Of a stretch of DNA of 64,000 nt, positions 23,718 to 32,290 are shown one piece after another. Below the pieces are notes generated by a model. The model was not told the origin of the DNA, ran no database searches, and saw only the letters and a program-made list of their open reading frames with translations. The position numbers and the translations under genes were made by a program. The first letter of the stretch is position 1; each line of letters opens with the position of its first letter. Source of the stretch: a virus; IMG/VR virus record IMGVR_UViG_3300032093_007999, positions 1 through 64,000 of that record; one strand, 5' to 3'.

Positions 23718-25073
23718 ATGAGTAAAAAAGAATCATTAGTTGAAGATACGTTTATCCAAATTAAGAATTTGGAAAACGCTATCAATGAAAATGCAAAAGG
23801 AATACTTGCTTCTACTATGAAGGAAGAAATCAAATCGCTTGTAAAAGAATCTCTCAAAGAACAAGAAGATGAGGAGATTGAAGATGTTGAAGATGATACC
23901 GAAGAGGTAGAATTTGATGCAGATGACATGGATATGGATTTTGAGGACGAAGAGTCTGAAGATGAAATGGACATGGATATGGACATGGATATGGATTCAG
24001 AAGATGAAATGGATATGGACATGGATGATACAATTGATCTAACAAATGCTTCAGACGAAGAAATTCTTCGTGTGTTTAAAGCTATGAATGATGACGATGG
24101 TATCATTGTAAAAAAGGATGACGAAATGTTACACTTATCAGATGATAATGAGGACGTTGAGTACATAATCCAACTTGGTGAGTCAAAAGAAGAAGATGAT
24201 CAAGATGAAGAAGAACTTGATGAATCTTATGACGAAGAAGATGATGACGAGGAAACCGAAGAAGTCATTTATGAACTAGAAATGGAATTTGATGACGAAG
24301 ATTACATGGAAGACGAATTAGATCCTGTGAGTGATGACTATTTTGAAATGGACGAATATGTTATGGAATCTTCTAAGTTCAAAGCCAAGGGAGTTGGAAT
24401 GGGCAACGCTTCAAAATTCAAGTATGGTAAAAAACCTAATCAAGGAGAAGGGTTCAAAACAAAAATGAAACAAGGAACCAGAGGAGTTGGTATGGGTAAA
24501 GCCAAATTTGAGTATAAGGAAGAAGTTAATATGTCTGATGTTGATAAAAAGAAAAAACCTGTTGTTAAAAAGGCTGAAACAAAAGAAGCTTCAAGAACAT
24601 TAGGTTCAGGTAAAAGATGGGGTAGAAAAGGTTTGGATAAACCTAAAGCCGCACCAAGACACTTGAGAGTTGAGTCAACAGATAAGGAATTAACCCTTCT
24701 TAGAGAGAAAAATGAGGAATATAGAAAAGCACTTAATCTTTTCAGAACAAAGTTAAATGAGGTGGCGGTATTTAATTCAAACCTTGCATACGCAACACGT
24801 TTGTTTACTGAACATTCAACAACTAAACAAGAAAAGATAAACATCTTAAAAAGATTTGATGGTGTTGAAACTATTAAGGAATCAAAAAATCTCTACAAAA
24901 CAATTAAAGATGAGTTGTTAAACTCAAAAGGAACTGAAACGACAATCACTGAATCTTTTGAAAGATCTGTTGAAAAGACACCATCTAGTGGATCTGCAAC
25001 AAATCTAATTGAATCAAAGACTTATGAGAATCCTCAGTTCTTAAGAATGAAGGACTTAATGTCAAAAATATAA
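23718..25073 (+). CDS. Prohead scaffold/core protein (gp22-like)
   Basis: A 451-aa protein placed between protease and capsid genes as T4 gp22 is. The N-terminus is helical (IQIKNLENAINENAKGILAS, SLVKESLKEQED). Residues about 50-215 are extremely acidic with Met-Asp repeats (DMDMDMDMDSEDEMD). Then come two copies of a basic motif (KGVGMGNASKFKYG, RGVGMGKAKFEYK) and a helical C-terminal region (ELTLLREKNEEYRKALNLFR). Repeated L-x-E and M-x-E sites suggest it is shredded by the protease after assembly. Sequence identity to gp22 is not detectable by eye; composition and position carry the call. Confidence 0.8.
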   Translation: MSKKESLVEDTFIQIKNLENAINENAKGILASTMKEEIKSLVKESLKEQEDEEIEDVEDDTEEVEFDADDMDMDFEDEESEDEMDMDMDMDMDSEDEMDMDMDDTIDLTNASDEEILRVFKAMNDDDGIIVKKDDEMLHLSDDNEDVEYIIQLGESKEEDDQDEEELDESYDEEDDDEETEEVIYELEMEFDDEDYMEDELDPVSDDYFEMDEYVMESSKFKAKGVGMGNASKFKYGKKPNQGEGFKTKMKQGTRGVGMGKAKFEYKEEVNMSDVDKKKKPVVKKAETKEASRTLGSGKRWGRKGLDKPKAAPRHLRVESTDKELTLLREKNEEYRKALNLFRTKLNEVAVFNSNLAYATRLFTEHSTTKQEKINILKRFDGVETIKESKNLYKTIKDELLNSKGTETTITESFERSVEKTPSSGSATNLIESKTYENPQFLRMKDLMSKI

Positions 25074-25110
25074 AAATAAAAATAAATAAAAACAAATAAA
25101 AACCAAAAAA

Positions 25111-27021
25111 ATGGGAGCATTATTAGAATCAGGTCTTGTTGGTAACATCGGTCTTAAGCACCTTAAAGTTATCAAAGAAGATACAATTAACAAGTGGGAC
25201 AAATTAGGGTTCCTTGATGGACTTAAAGGACATCTAAAAGAGAACGTAGCACAGTTATATGAAAACCAAGCTTCTTTCTTGATTAACGAAGCAACTTCAG
25301 AAACTTCTAACGGAGCGTTTGAAACTGTTGTTTTCCCAATCGTAAGAAGAGTTTTCTCTAAATTGTTGGCTAACGACATCGTATCAGTACAGGCTATGAA
25401 CTTACCTATCGGTAAATTGTTCTACTTTGTACCTCGTATTCAGGGATACGCACCTACATCTCAGGAGCAAACGGCAGCAAATGGATATGAAGGAAACGCA
25501 TATCATTATTCACCTATTGGGTCTCCTGAGGCGGTAAATAGTGGTAATAACTTCCCTAGCCAAGGTTATCCTGGAAGTACTGCACCAAATAACCAACCAT
25601 TCAAGAAGAATCTTTATGATTTATTCTATGAAGGATCTGAAGGTCAATTAGATCCTCCAGGATTGTTTGACTACTCAAAAGGTAAGTGGACTGCGGTTAC
25701 TAGCAACACTACAGTTGTTGCATGGCAAGGTGGTGATCTTTTACCATACGAATACGCATCGGGTGATAATGTTAGAAAAATTATTGTTAAGCTTTGTGGT
25801 TGGACATCACAAGCAGGATACGGTAAATTAATTGGGCCTGATGGTATGGAAGTTGATTCAGAAACTTTCCTTTCTGATTTGAGAATTTTCGCACCTTTGG
25901 CTAATCCAGCATTAACAGGAACAACTCCTTGTAATGTTGTTTATGGAACTGACGGGCCAAACTCTCTATTGTTTAGAGTTGTTACTCAGCAATACGGAAA
26001 AGGAATCGTTAAATATGGTTCTACTAAACAAACTTCATGGCCTGGTAACCTACCAAGTGGCGATCTTTCATCAACAGGTAATGGTGGTTCTTACTATGAT
26101 ATCTGTGATGCTGATGGATGTATCTTCCTTGAAGTAGATCTTTCTTGTCCTGTATGTGCTGATTGTGATTCCACATCATTGGATGGTTACACAGGTACAA
26201 CATTGACAGATACTTTAACTTCTGGTGATTCTTTCACAGCTGTTTGGAGACGTTATGCAAACCTTGAGTTTGAAGACCAAATTGGTGAAGTTTCTTTTGA
26301 CCTTGAGTCTGTAACAGTTTCTGTAACTGAAAGAAAACTAAGAGCACAGTGGTCACCTGAAATGGCTCAGGACGTTGCGGCATTCCATAACATTGATGCT
26401 GAGGCTGAATTGACAGCGTTGTTGTCAGAGCAGGTAGCAGCAGAGATTGACCGTGAAATCCTACGTGACTTGAGAAAAGGAGCGGCTTGGAATTTACGTT
26501 GGGACTACAACGGATGGAGAAGAATTGCACAAACAACTTCTTACACTCAGAAGGACTGGAACCAAACATTGATCACTGCGATCAACCAATTGTCAGCACA
26601 AATCCACAAGTCAACTCTTCGTGGTGGAGCTAACTGGATCGTTGTATCATCTGAAGTTTCAGCAATCTTTGATGATTTAGAATACTTCCACGTATCTAAC
26701 GCATCTCCTGAACAAGACCAGTACAACATGGGTATTGAAAGAGTTGGTACTCTTGCAGGACGTTACCAAGTGTATCGTGATCCTTACTTCCCACCAAACC
26801 AAATTTTGTTGGGTCACAAAGGAACATCGTTACTTGACACAGGTTACATCTACGCACCGTATGTACCTCTACAATTAACACCTACAATGTACAACCCATT
26901 CAACTTCACGCCAATCAAAGGTATTATGACCCGATACGCGAAGAAGATGGTAAATAATCGCTTCTACGGACGAATTACCGTTGATGGCGTACGTACATTT
27001 GATTTAAGAGAATTGAGATAA
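25111..27021 (+). CDS. Major capsid protein (gp23-like)
   Basis: A 636-aa protein, longer than T4 gp23. Early residues include NKWDKLGFLDGLKGHLKENV and YENQASFLINE|ATSE. The latter aligns with the T4 maturation site, so cleavage after Glu60 is predicted. The fold signature follows: FPIVRRVFSKLLANDIVSVQ, AMNLPIGKLFYF. Later segments are GEVSFDLESVTVSVTERKLR, EIDREILRDLRKG and YVPLQLTPTMYNPFNFTPIK. An inserted region rich in Gly/Ser/Tyr with a CPVCADC motif (residues about 130-375) is probably a surface insertion domain. Codon choice here is visibly GC-richer than in neighbours, as expected for the most highly expressed gene. Confidence 0.95.
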   Translation: MGALLESGLVGNIGLKHLKVIKEDTINKWDKLGFLDGLKGHLKENVAQLYENQASFLINEATSETSNGAFETVVFPIVRRVFSKLLANDIVSVQAMNLPIGKLFYFVPRIQGYAPTSQEQTAANGYEGNAYHYSPIGSPEAVNSGNNFPSQGYPGSTAPNNQPFKKNLYDLFYEGSEGQLDPPGLFDYSKGKWTAVTSNTTVVAWQGGDLLPYEYASGDNVRKIIVKLCGWTSQAGYGKLIGPDGMEVDSETFLSDLRIFAPLANPALTGTTPCNVVYGTDGPNSLLFRVVTQQYGKGIVKYGSTKQTSWPGNLPSGDLSSTGNGGSYYDICDADGCIFLEVDLSCPVCADCDSTSLDGYTGTTLTDTLTSGDSFTAVWRRYANLEFEDQIGEVSFDLESVTVSVTERKLRAQWSPEMAQDVAAFHNIDAEAELTALLSEQVAAEIDREILRDLRKGAAWNLRWDYNGWRRIAQTTSYTQKDWNQTLITAINQLSAQIHKSTLRGGANWIVVSSEVSAIFDDLEYFHVSNASPEQDQYNMGIERVGTLAGRYQVYRDPYFPPNQILLGHKGTSLLDTGYIYAPYVPLQLTPTMYNPFNFTPIKGIMTRYAKKMVNNRFYGRITVDGVRTFDLRELR

Positions 27022-27043
27022 TCAAATCTTAAAATAGAATAAG

Positions 27044-27073
27044 AAAAAGGTTAGAGAAATCTAACCTTTTTTT
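27044..27073 (+). terminator. Rho-independent terminator after capsid gene
   Basis: GGTTAGA, GAAA loop, TCTAACC, then T7. Confidence 0.92.
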
Positions 27074-27116
27074 ATTTTCTATAATAGAACTATAGTTTTT
27101 TTGGTAAAGTTTCTTA

Positions 27117-27124
27117 TATTTATA
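27117..27124 (+). promoter_or_regulatory. Late-type promoter octamer TATTTATA
   Basis: Perfect octamer only 4 nt before the ATG at 27129. Confidence 0.55.
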
Positions 27125-27128
27125 GTAT

Positions 27129-27812
27129 ATGAAAAAATACGACCCTACTAAAGAAGAATTATCTATTATACTTAAAATGTATAATGAAGAAATGTTAGGG
27201 TCTCATACAATATCTTTAAGGACTGGTTTAAGTAAACCAACAATTTTAAGGATACTAAAAGAAAATGGAGTTGTATTGGGACAATATGGTAGAAGATTTA
27301 TCGGGGGTAGAAAAATTGCGGATAAAAAATGGAGAGATAGTAATAAAGAATATTTATCTCAGAAATCAAAAAACTGGTACGAACAAAACAAAGAACATAG
27401 AAAACAATATCTAAAAGAATACCGTGAAAAAAATATTGACAGAATCCGTGAGGTAAAAAGAACCTATGAAAAAACAAAAAAAGCAAACGATCCCCTCTAT
27501 AAATTAATAAACAATTTCAGAACTGCTATTTATCAAGTATTAAAAGAAAATAATGTAAAAAAGAATGGACACTATTTTGATATTTTAAAATACACGACCG
27601 ATGATTTGATTAATCATTTAGAAAATAAATTCACAGATAAAATGACTTGGGACAACTATGGTGAATGGCACGTTGATCACATTTTACCCATATCATCTTT
27701 TGACATCAAGGAGATTGGTGATGGTGAATTTATGAAATGTTGGTCGTTATCAAACCTCCAACCTTTGTGGGGTGATGAAAATATACGTAAATCTAACAAA
27801 GTTATTTTATAA
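27129..27812 (+). CDS. HNH homing endonuclease
   Basis: A 227-aa free-standing endonuclease. Residues about 20-50 form a helix-turn-helix (SLRTGLSKPTILRILKENGV). A long Lys/Glu/Arg-rich helical spacer follows (EQNKEHRKQYLKEYREKNID). The C-terminal nuclease has WHVDHILPISSFD and WSLSNLQPLWGDENIRKSNK, the H-N-H pattern with paired His and Asn. It sits in the intergenic gap behind the capsid gene, a common place for such elements in T4-like phages. It probably cuts a related phage genome near this site to spread itself. The HTH is shared with the other homing endonuclease at 55619-56521. Confidence 0.92.
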   Translation: MKKYDPTKEELSIILKMYNEEMLGSHTISLRTGLSKPTILRILKENGVVLGQYGRRFIGGRKIADKKWRDSNKEYLSQKSKNWYEQNKEHRKQYLKEYREKNIDRIREVKRTYEKTKKANDPLYKLINNFRTAIYQVLKENNVKKNGHYFDILKYTTDDLINHLENKFTDKMTWDNYGEWHVDHILPISSFDIKEIGDGEFMKCWSLSNLQPLWGDENIRKSNKVIL

Positions 27813-27889
27813 ATGATAAATAATAAATGGGATTTAAACATTAAAGAACTAAAACCTATTTAAACTATCAAATTTTATTTTTACGTTTA

Positions 27890-27897
27890 TACTTATA
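27890..27897 (+). promoter_or_regulatory. Late-type octamer TACTTATA
   Basis: Variant octamer 19 nt before the ATG at 27917. Confidence 0.5.
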
Positions 27898-27916
27898 TAA
27901 TATAAAATCTTTTAAA

Positions 27917-29050
27917 ATGAAAAATTTATTACTTTATTTATTCTTGTTTATTTCAATAACATCAAACTCTCAAACATTAATTAGATATGATTACATGGAA
28001 ACATGGAATTGGGCAGGATATTGGGCGTTTTTAACCCCAGTGACCCCAATTGGGGGTGCTCTTTTTAATGCTGGTGGGTTTTCAGGATGGGCAACAAATG
28101 CATCAGTGACATCAAACGAGAGTGCTCTTTTATATGGTGATGGAAATGGAAGTTCAGGAATTGAGCAAAACTGGTATGTTTTACCAAATGTAACAGGATT
28201 AAACCCAAATAGATTATATCAACTTAAATTTAGACTTGCATCTTACTCTTTTTTTTCTCCCTCATCCACATCAAGAGGGGTAGATGGAACGGATTTTGTT
28301 GAGGTTCAAGTATCAACAGACGGAGGTGTAAATTATTTTTCTGAACTTAGAATTAGAGGTAACACTAATGCTCTTTGGGGTTATAACGCCACGGGATCGG
28401 TTATTCATACCGCAAACGGATCATTTACAAATTCTTTATTTCCTGCTGGTGATATATATCAATCCCCTGCAGGTACAACCACTAACCCCCCTATTTTAAG
28501 TAATGGATTAACTTTTATTACATTAAATTTACAACCAAATATTACACAAGTTGCGATTGATATTTTATGTCGGGTAAATTCTGTTGGTGAAGAATGGTGG
28601 ATAGATAATATTGAATTACTTGAAATTGATCCGTTACCTGTTGAGCTTATTTCTTTTGAGGGTATATCAACAGATCACGGTAATCTTTTAACATGGAAAA
28701 CGGCATCTGAACAAAACTCTGATTATTATTTGATTGAGAGATCAACAACAGGGGAATTTAATGAGAATTCGGTAATTGGTCAGAAACTTGGTGCGGGGAA
28801 TAGTAATCAACTTATTAGTTATAATTTTTTAGATAATAATTTTCAAAGGGATATTAATTACTATAGAATAACTCAAGTGGATACTGATGGTAATTTTAAG
28901 ATATACGGACCTATTGCGATTGATAACAGAAATACTGGAAAAAAATTGGTTAAAATAATTAACTTATTGGGTCAAGAAATTGATGAAAATTATGTTGGAG
29001 TAATAATTGAAGTTTATGAGGACGGATCAACAATTAAAAGAATGAGGTAA
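27917..29050 (+). CDS. Exported protein with type IX secretion-like C-terminus
   Basis: A 377-aa protein with a signal peptide (MKNLLLYLFLFISITSNSQ) cut before or after Gln. A beta-rich domain follows, with WATNASVTSNESALLYGDGN and FRLASYSFFSPSSTSRGVDG. Then comes a fibronectin-like module (PLPVELISFEGISTDHGNLL, TWKTASEQNSDYYLIERS). The end is KIINLLGQEIDENYVGVIIE, YEDGSTIKRMR. The last two blocks are typical of Bacteroidetes proteins sorted by the type IX secretion system, although the NPV-type start of the C-terminal domain is missing. It looks host-derived. It could be a surface effector or a captured adhesin; the late octamer suggests expression with virion genes. Confidence 0.8.
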   Translation: MKNLLLYLFLFISITSNSQTLIRYDYMETWNWAGYWAFLTPVTPIGGALFNAGGFSGWATNASVTSNESALLYGDGNGSSGIEQNWYVLPNVTGLNPNRLYQLKFRLASYSFFSPSSTSRGVDGTDFVEVQVSTDGGVNYFSELRIRGNTNALWGYNATGSVIHTANGSFTNSLFPAGDIYQSPAGTTTNPPILSNGLTFITLNLQPNITQVAIDILCRVNSVGEEWWIDNIELLEIDPLPVELISFEGISTDHGNLLTWKTASEQNSDYYLIERSTTGEFNENSVIGQKLGAGNSNQLISYNFLDNNFQRDINYYRITQVDTDGNFKIYGPIAIDNRNTGKKLVKIINLLGQEIDENYVGVIIEVYEDGSTIKRMR

Positions 29051-29517
29051 TGTTATTTGATTATTATAGAAGGTTGTTTGTAGTTTTAATGGCTATGTTA
29101 CAACCTTTTATAATTTATTGGGTATGTGGAGATATTCCATCCATTTCATCATCTTGGGAAACCATTCTCCAACCTTTATTTATAATAACAAATGCTTGTG
29201 TTAGTTATTTCTTTTTTGATTTACCAAAGTGGAAAATTTCTTCGGTGTTATTATTATTTTTAACCGCCTTTTCCGTGTCTCAATTTAAAGATATACATAA
29301 TGTTTTGGCGGTATTATTTTTTATTTCTTGTTTGTTCCCACTATTTGAGACCAAACGATTTAAATTTTATTCCGCATTATATCTAATGTCAATTCCTATA
29401 TGGTCTTTTTTTGGGATGTATTGGATGGAAACATGGTCAATTGAGGTCTTATGTCTCTTTCATCTAAATATGTTGTTATACGTAAGGAAATTATCCCTTA
29501 GAAAGGATTCTAATTGA
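29050..29517 (+). CDS. Polytopic membrane protein, 155 aa
   Basis: Starts in a TAATG overlap with the exported protein, so the two are coupled. Four to five hydrophobic segments are visible (FVVLMAMLQPFIIYWVC, LFIITNACVSYFFFDL, SVLLLFLTAFSVSQF, VLAVLFFISCLFPLF, FYSALYLMSIPIWSFFGMYW), with short loops. No family is recognised. Coupling to an exported protein suggests that it helps in envelope change or superinfection exclusion. Confidence 0.7.
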   Translation: MLFDYYRRLFVVLMAMLQPFIIYWVCGDIPSISSSWETILQPLFIITNACVSYFFFDLPKWKISSVLLLFLTAFSVSQFKDIHNVLAVLFFISCLFPLFETKRFKFYSALYLMSIPIWSFFGMYWMETWSIEVLCLFHLNMLLYVRKLSLRKDSN

Positions 29518-29706
29518 TTTAGATATTACTTCAGATTCACCTAAAGTAAAAGCACCTTTTTTATGAGCCGATTTAACTGACTCAACCAAATAATAAATTG
29601 AGTGTTCTTTATCCATAGTAGATAATATCATATCTAAGTGATCTTCAGACAAAAGATTAATTGATCCGAATAAATTACCATATATTTCAATATTATTTTC
29701 TTCCAT
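29491..29706 (-). CDS. Small conserved-looking protein, 71 aa
   Basis: MEENNIEIYGNLFGSINLLS, then HLDMILSTMDKEHSIYYLVE and GESEVISKSIRILSKG. A compact helical protein on the strand opposite its neighbours, overlapping the membrane-protein gene tail to tail by 27 nt. Its regular helical periodicity and lack of rare codons support a real gene. The function is unknown. Confidence 0.6.
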   Translation of the reverse strand: MEENNIEIYGNLFGSINLLSEDHLDMILSTMDKEHSIYYLVESVKSAHKKGAFTLGESEVISKSIRILSKG

Positions 29707-29721
29707 TTATCAATAGTTTTA

Positions 29722-29729
29722 TATTTATA
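29722..29729 (+). promoter_or_regulatory. Late-type promoter octamer TATTTATA
   Basis: Perfect octamer 18 nt before the ATG at 29748. Confidence 0.65.
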
Positions 29730-29747
29730 AGTATAGTTAACTATTTT

Positions 29748-30686
29748 ATGAATATAAAGGAAATTATTAAAAGAGTGTTGTTTGAAGCAACATCAACTAG
29801 CGGATCTAGAGGAACATATATTGCACCTTTAACCGCTGGATTAAGACCCTTTGAAAAATCTTCATTAGATCCTTTTAATGTATCTGTTTCAGATTATAAA
29901 AGTCCACTTGTGCAATATGATAGTTATGACCATAGTTGGGATTTAAGAAGAGGTCAAATTAGTAAATTAGAAAAACAGGCATCAAAAATCCAAAATTTTA
30001 TAAAAAAACATCCTGAATCAACCTCATCCGATGATGATGGTAATATAATAAACCCAACACCGGGTAAAGGTAAAAAAATAGTTCCATTAAAAGAAAATAC
30101 AACATCAATCTCTGCTGGTGAATATACAGGGCCAATAGAATTGGGTTTAAAGAAATGGAAAAACCATACTTTAGCACCATTTACGGATTTTGTGGATATT
30201 AAAGTAAATCATGAAAAAAAGAAAAAAACAATGAAAAATAATATAAAAAAACAAGTTGGTGTTTGGGAAAAAAATTCAGATGGGACTTTTAAACAAGAAG
30301 AACATGACGTTCATACCATTAATGAAGATCTTGCCGTTTGGTTTGGCAAAAAGAAAAAACCAAAAGGATCCAAACAACCAAAAGGGCCTTGGGTAAATAT
30401 TTGTAGGAAAGTTGATGGAAAACATCCTCCTTGTGGAAGACCTGATACAAGTAAGGGGGCGTATCCTAAATGTCGTGCCGCTGGTGTTGCGGGTAAAATG
30501 AGTGATAGTGAAAAAAGATCTGCTTGCCAACAAAAAAGAAAAGCCGAGAAAAAGGATACCCAAACAGGTAAAGGTCAAAAACCAATAATGACTTCTTATA
30601 AACCAAAAAAGAGTACAAATGAAAATGTAATTAGAATAACTGAATCAGAATTAATTCAATTAATATTATCTGAATTAAGAAAGTAA
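29748..30686 (+). CDS. Virion-associated protein with DUF5872-like domain and two targeting-type ends
   Basis: About 312 aa from ATG 29748; the open frame extends upstream but would run through the promoter. It begins MNIKEIIKRVLFEATST (LFE|A candidate cleavage). Residues about 190-270 contain EDLAVWFGKKKKPKGSKQPK, GPWVNICRKVDGKHPPCGRP and YPKCRAAGVAGKMSDSEKRS. This is the pattern of DUF5872, a basic Cys-containing domain found in large DNA viruses and phages. The C-terminus NVIRITESELIQLILSELRK repeats the leader motif seen at other N-termini. The basic charge fits DNA or core binding in the head. Confidence 0.7.
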   Translation: MNIKEIIKRVLFEATSTSGSRGTYIAPLTAGLRPFEKSSLDPFNVSVSDYKSPLVQYDSYDHSWDLRRGQISKLEKQASKIQNFIKKHPESTSSDDDGNIINPTPGKGKKIVPLKENTTSISAGEYTGPIELGLKKWKNHTLAPFTDFVDIKVNHEKKKKTMKNNIKKQVGVWEKNSDGTFKQEEHDVHTINEDLAVWFGKKKKPKGSKQPKGPWVNICRKVDGKHPPCGRPDTSKGAYPKCRAAGVAGKMSDSEKRSACQQKRKAEKKDTQTGKGQKPIMTSYKPKKSTNENVIRITESELIQLILSELRK

Positions 30687-30688
30687 AA

Positions 30689-31120
30689 TTACATTTTTGA
30701 TATTCTTTCATACACATCATTAAGTGAATTCTTAATTTGAGAATTCACAGTATTTTCCATATCAACTCTTCTTTTATTTGTTTCTTTATCAAATATGAAT
30801 AGAATTCTTGACCAATCTCTATTGGTTAATTTTACACTATAATGATAAACGTGATTAGTTATATCAACTCTATTCTCTGATAGAGTAATAAAAATACTTA
30901 ATTCATCATTTCTAATGTATCTTTTATCGGTGATCGGATCAATCATGAATTCAGAGTCTTTATGATTGATACATTTTAAACAAATTTTGAATGATACTTT
31001 TTCGTACAATGACGGTTTCTCTTCATATTGTGGGGCAATTGAAACTCCTTTTGACCACAAATAAAACTTCATTTTTGTACGTTTTACTACTCTTGAAAAC
31101 CATTTACCGACTTTACTCAT
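30689..31120 (-). CDS. Hypothetical late protein, 143 aa
   Basis: MSKVGKWFSRVVKRTKMKFY, then SLYEKVSFKICLKCINHKDS and DRRYIRNDELSIFITLSEN-like strands, ending VNSQIKNSLNDVYERISKM. It has a basic amphipathic N-terminal helix and a beta-rich middle with one Cys-x2-Cys. It is the last gene of the minus-strand tail block and converges with the DUF5872 gene. No family is recognised. Confidence 0.65.
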   Translation of the reverse strand: MSKVGKWFSRVVKRTKMKFYLWSKGVSIAPQYEEKPSLYEKVSFKICLKCINHKDSEFMIDPITDKRYIRNDELSIFITLSENRVDITNHVYHYSVKLTNRDWSRILFIFDKETNKRRVDMENTVNSQIKNSLNDVYERISKM

Positions 31121-31137
31121 ATCTTTTTTGTTTTAAA

Positions 31138-31145
31138 TATAAGTA
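31138..31145 (-). promoter_or_regulatory. Late-type octamer TACTTATA (minus strand)
   Basis: Reads TATAAGTA on the plus strand; 17 nt before the ATG at 31120. Confidence 0.5.
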
Positions 31146-31166
31146 AATTGTAGTTAAAAAGTCAAA

Positions 31167-31646
31167 TTAACAAAAAGCACCTGAACATCTTTTTTTCCCG
31201 TCCAAACCTTTAATCTTTCCTTTACAAACTTGAACAGCGTGTCCATTACTATAGGCAGAGGGGTGAACATCATATTTAGCCTTGGCTGAAGCGATACCTC
31301 TAGCACACAACTTTGTACCTGTTTTCTTACGACCTTCCATCATGACCATGTCATCATCATAATCCATGGACATATCATCATTTTTAGTTTCATTCATAAG
31401 AAAATCAAATACCTGATCCATATTGTTTTTTGCTTCAGCAATATGGTCTTGAGCCCAATCATGACCGTTTTCAAGAATTCCCTCAATCATAGATTGATCC
31501 ATTTCTAATAACATATCACATTGTCTTCGTATTTGTTGTAGATTTGAGAAAAACATATAACGATTGCTTTCTTCATTACCTTCATTAAGAACTCTTTTTA
31601 TAATCCTATTTAAATCTGATTCGGTTAAATTAATTATTTTCTTCAT
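31167..31646 (-). CDS. Internal head protein candidate with conserved Cys C-terminus
   Basis: 159 aa. It starts MKKIINLTESDLNRIIKRVL then NEGNEES, the same leader as the genes at 23007 and 23238, with LNE|G as the predicted cut. The middle is acidic and helical. The C-terminus GTKLCARGIASAKAKYDVHP, SAYSNGHAVQVCKG follows a motif (LCxRG-x-A-x-x-K, YPSAYANG) that I know from structural proteins of phages and giant viruses. It probably binds DNA or core. Encoded on the opposite strand from the related genes, it still has the late-type leader. Confidence 0.65.
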   Translation of the reverse strand: MKKIINLTESDLNRIIKRVLNEGNEESNRYMFFSNLQQIRRQCDMLLEMDQSMIEGILENGHDWAQDHIAEAKNNMDQVFDFLMNETKNDDMSMDYDDDMVMMEGRKKTGTKLCARGIASAKAKYDVHPSAYSNGHAVQVCKGKIKGLDGKKRCSGAFC

Positions 31647-31650
31647 GTTA

Positions 31651-32256
31651 TTACGAGTTTAATCCATTACCACCAAGGGTAATCATATTTAATTGAGTTA
31701 CTTCACCTCCGTAACCATTAGTCCATACTGGGTGAGGAGCAACCACACTTACTACTGTTGTTCCTGATTCTGTACATATTTGCTCACATAAGAAAACCTC
31801 TGTTCCTGCACTAGTAGGTGGGTTTTGACAAGTAAAACAATCGGTAAACGGCCCACCAGCGTAAATAGGATCAATACTCTCACCAAACGCAAATCCTAAA
31901 ACTTTAAAACAATAACAATCGGCCGACTCAAACGGTGAGCAAAATTTATAAACATCACCAATATTAGGAATAGATGTGAAAAATGAAGGATTTTGATAAT
32001 AACCAAATAGACTATTACATTCTTCCATTAAAACACTAATTCCACTTCCAGTAAAACAATCATAACAATCAGTATATTGTGTTATACCGGTATATTCGGA
32101 TACGGTTGGTTGTTCGCCCTCATTAATAGTTCCACAATATAATGTACCACCAACACCTGAGAATGACCACACCTCTAATGGGTTGACCTCAAAAGACCCA
32201 AAGTCAACTTCATATGTATTACCACTAAAACAATCTGTTACAAAATAAATGCCCAT
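31651..32256 (-). CDS. Cysteine-rich virion protein candidate, 201 aa
   Basis: A protein with many paired Cys (YTDCYDCFTG, FESADCYCFKV, FTDCFTCQNPP, FLCEQIC) and short Gly/Ser/Thr strands, giving a beta-rich, possibly metal- or disulfide-stabilised fold. CYDC/CFTC repeats recur about every 70 residues, suggesting three copies of one small module. The late octamer upstream and the neighbouring tail genes suggest a tail or fibre component. The adhesin gene at 59476 has a comparable Cys-rich stretch. Confidence 0.6.
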   Translation of the reverse strand: MGIYFVTDCFSGNTYEVDFGSFEVNPLEVWSFSGVGGTLYCGTINEGEQPTVSEYTGITQYTDCYDCFTGSGISVLMEECNSLFGYYQNPSFFTSIPNIGDVYKFCSPFESADCYCFKVLGFAFGESIDPIYAGGPFTDCFTCQNPPTSAGTEVFLCEQICTESGTTVVSVVAPHPVWTNGYGGEVTQLNMITLGGNGLNS

Positions 32257-32270
32257 AATTTCTTTTTATT

Positions 32271-32278
32271 TATAAATA
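32271..32278 (-). promoter_or_regulatory. Late-type promoter octamer TATTTATA (minus strand)
   Basis: Reads TATAAATA on the plus strand; 14 nt before the ATG at 32256. Confidence 0.65.
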
Positions 32279-32290
32279 TCTTAATTAATT

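Noticed and set aside
23708-24166. 152-residue serine-rich open frame on the minus strand
   Set aside because: It is the complement of the Asp/Glu/Met-rich scaffold sequence; low complexity creates the open frame.
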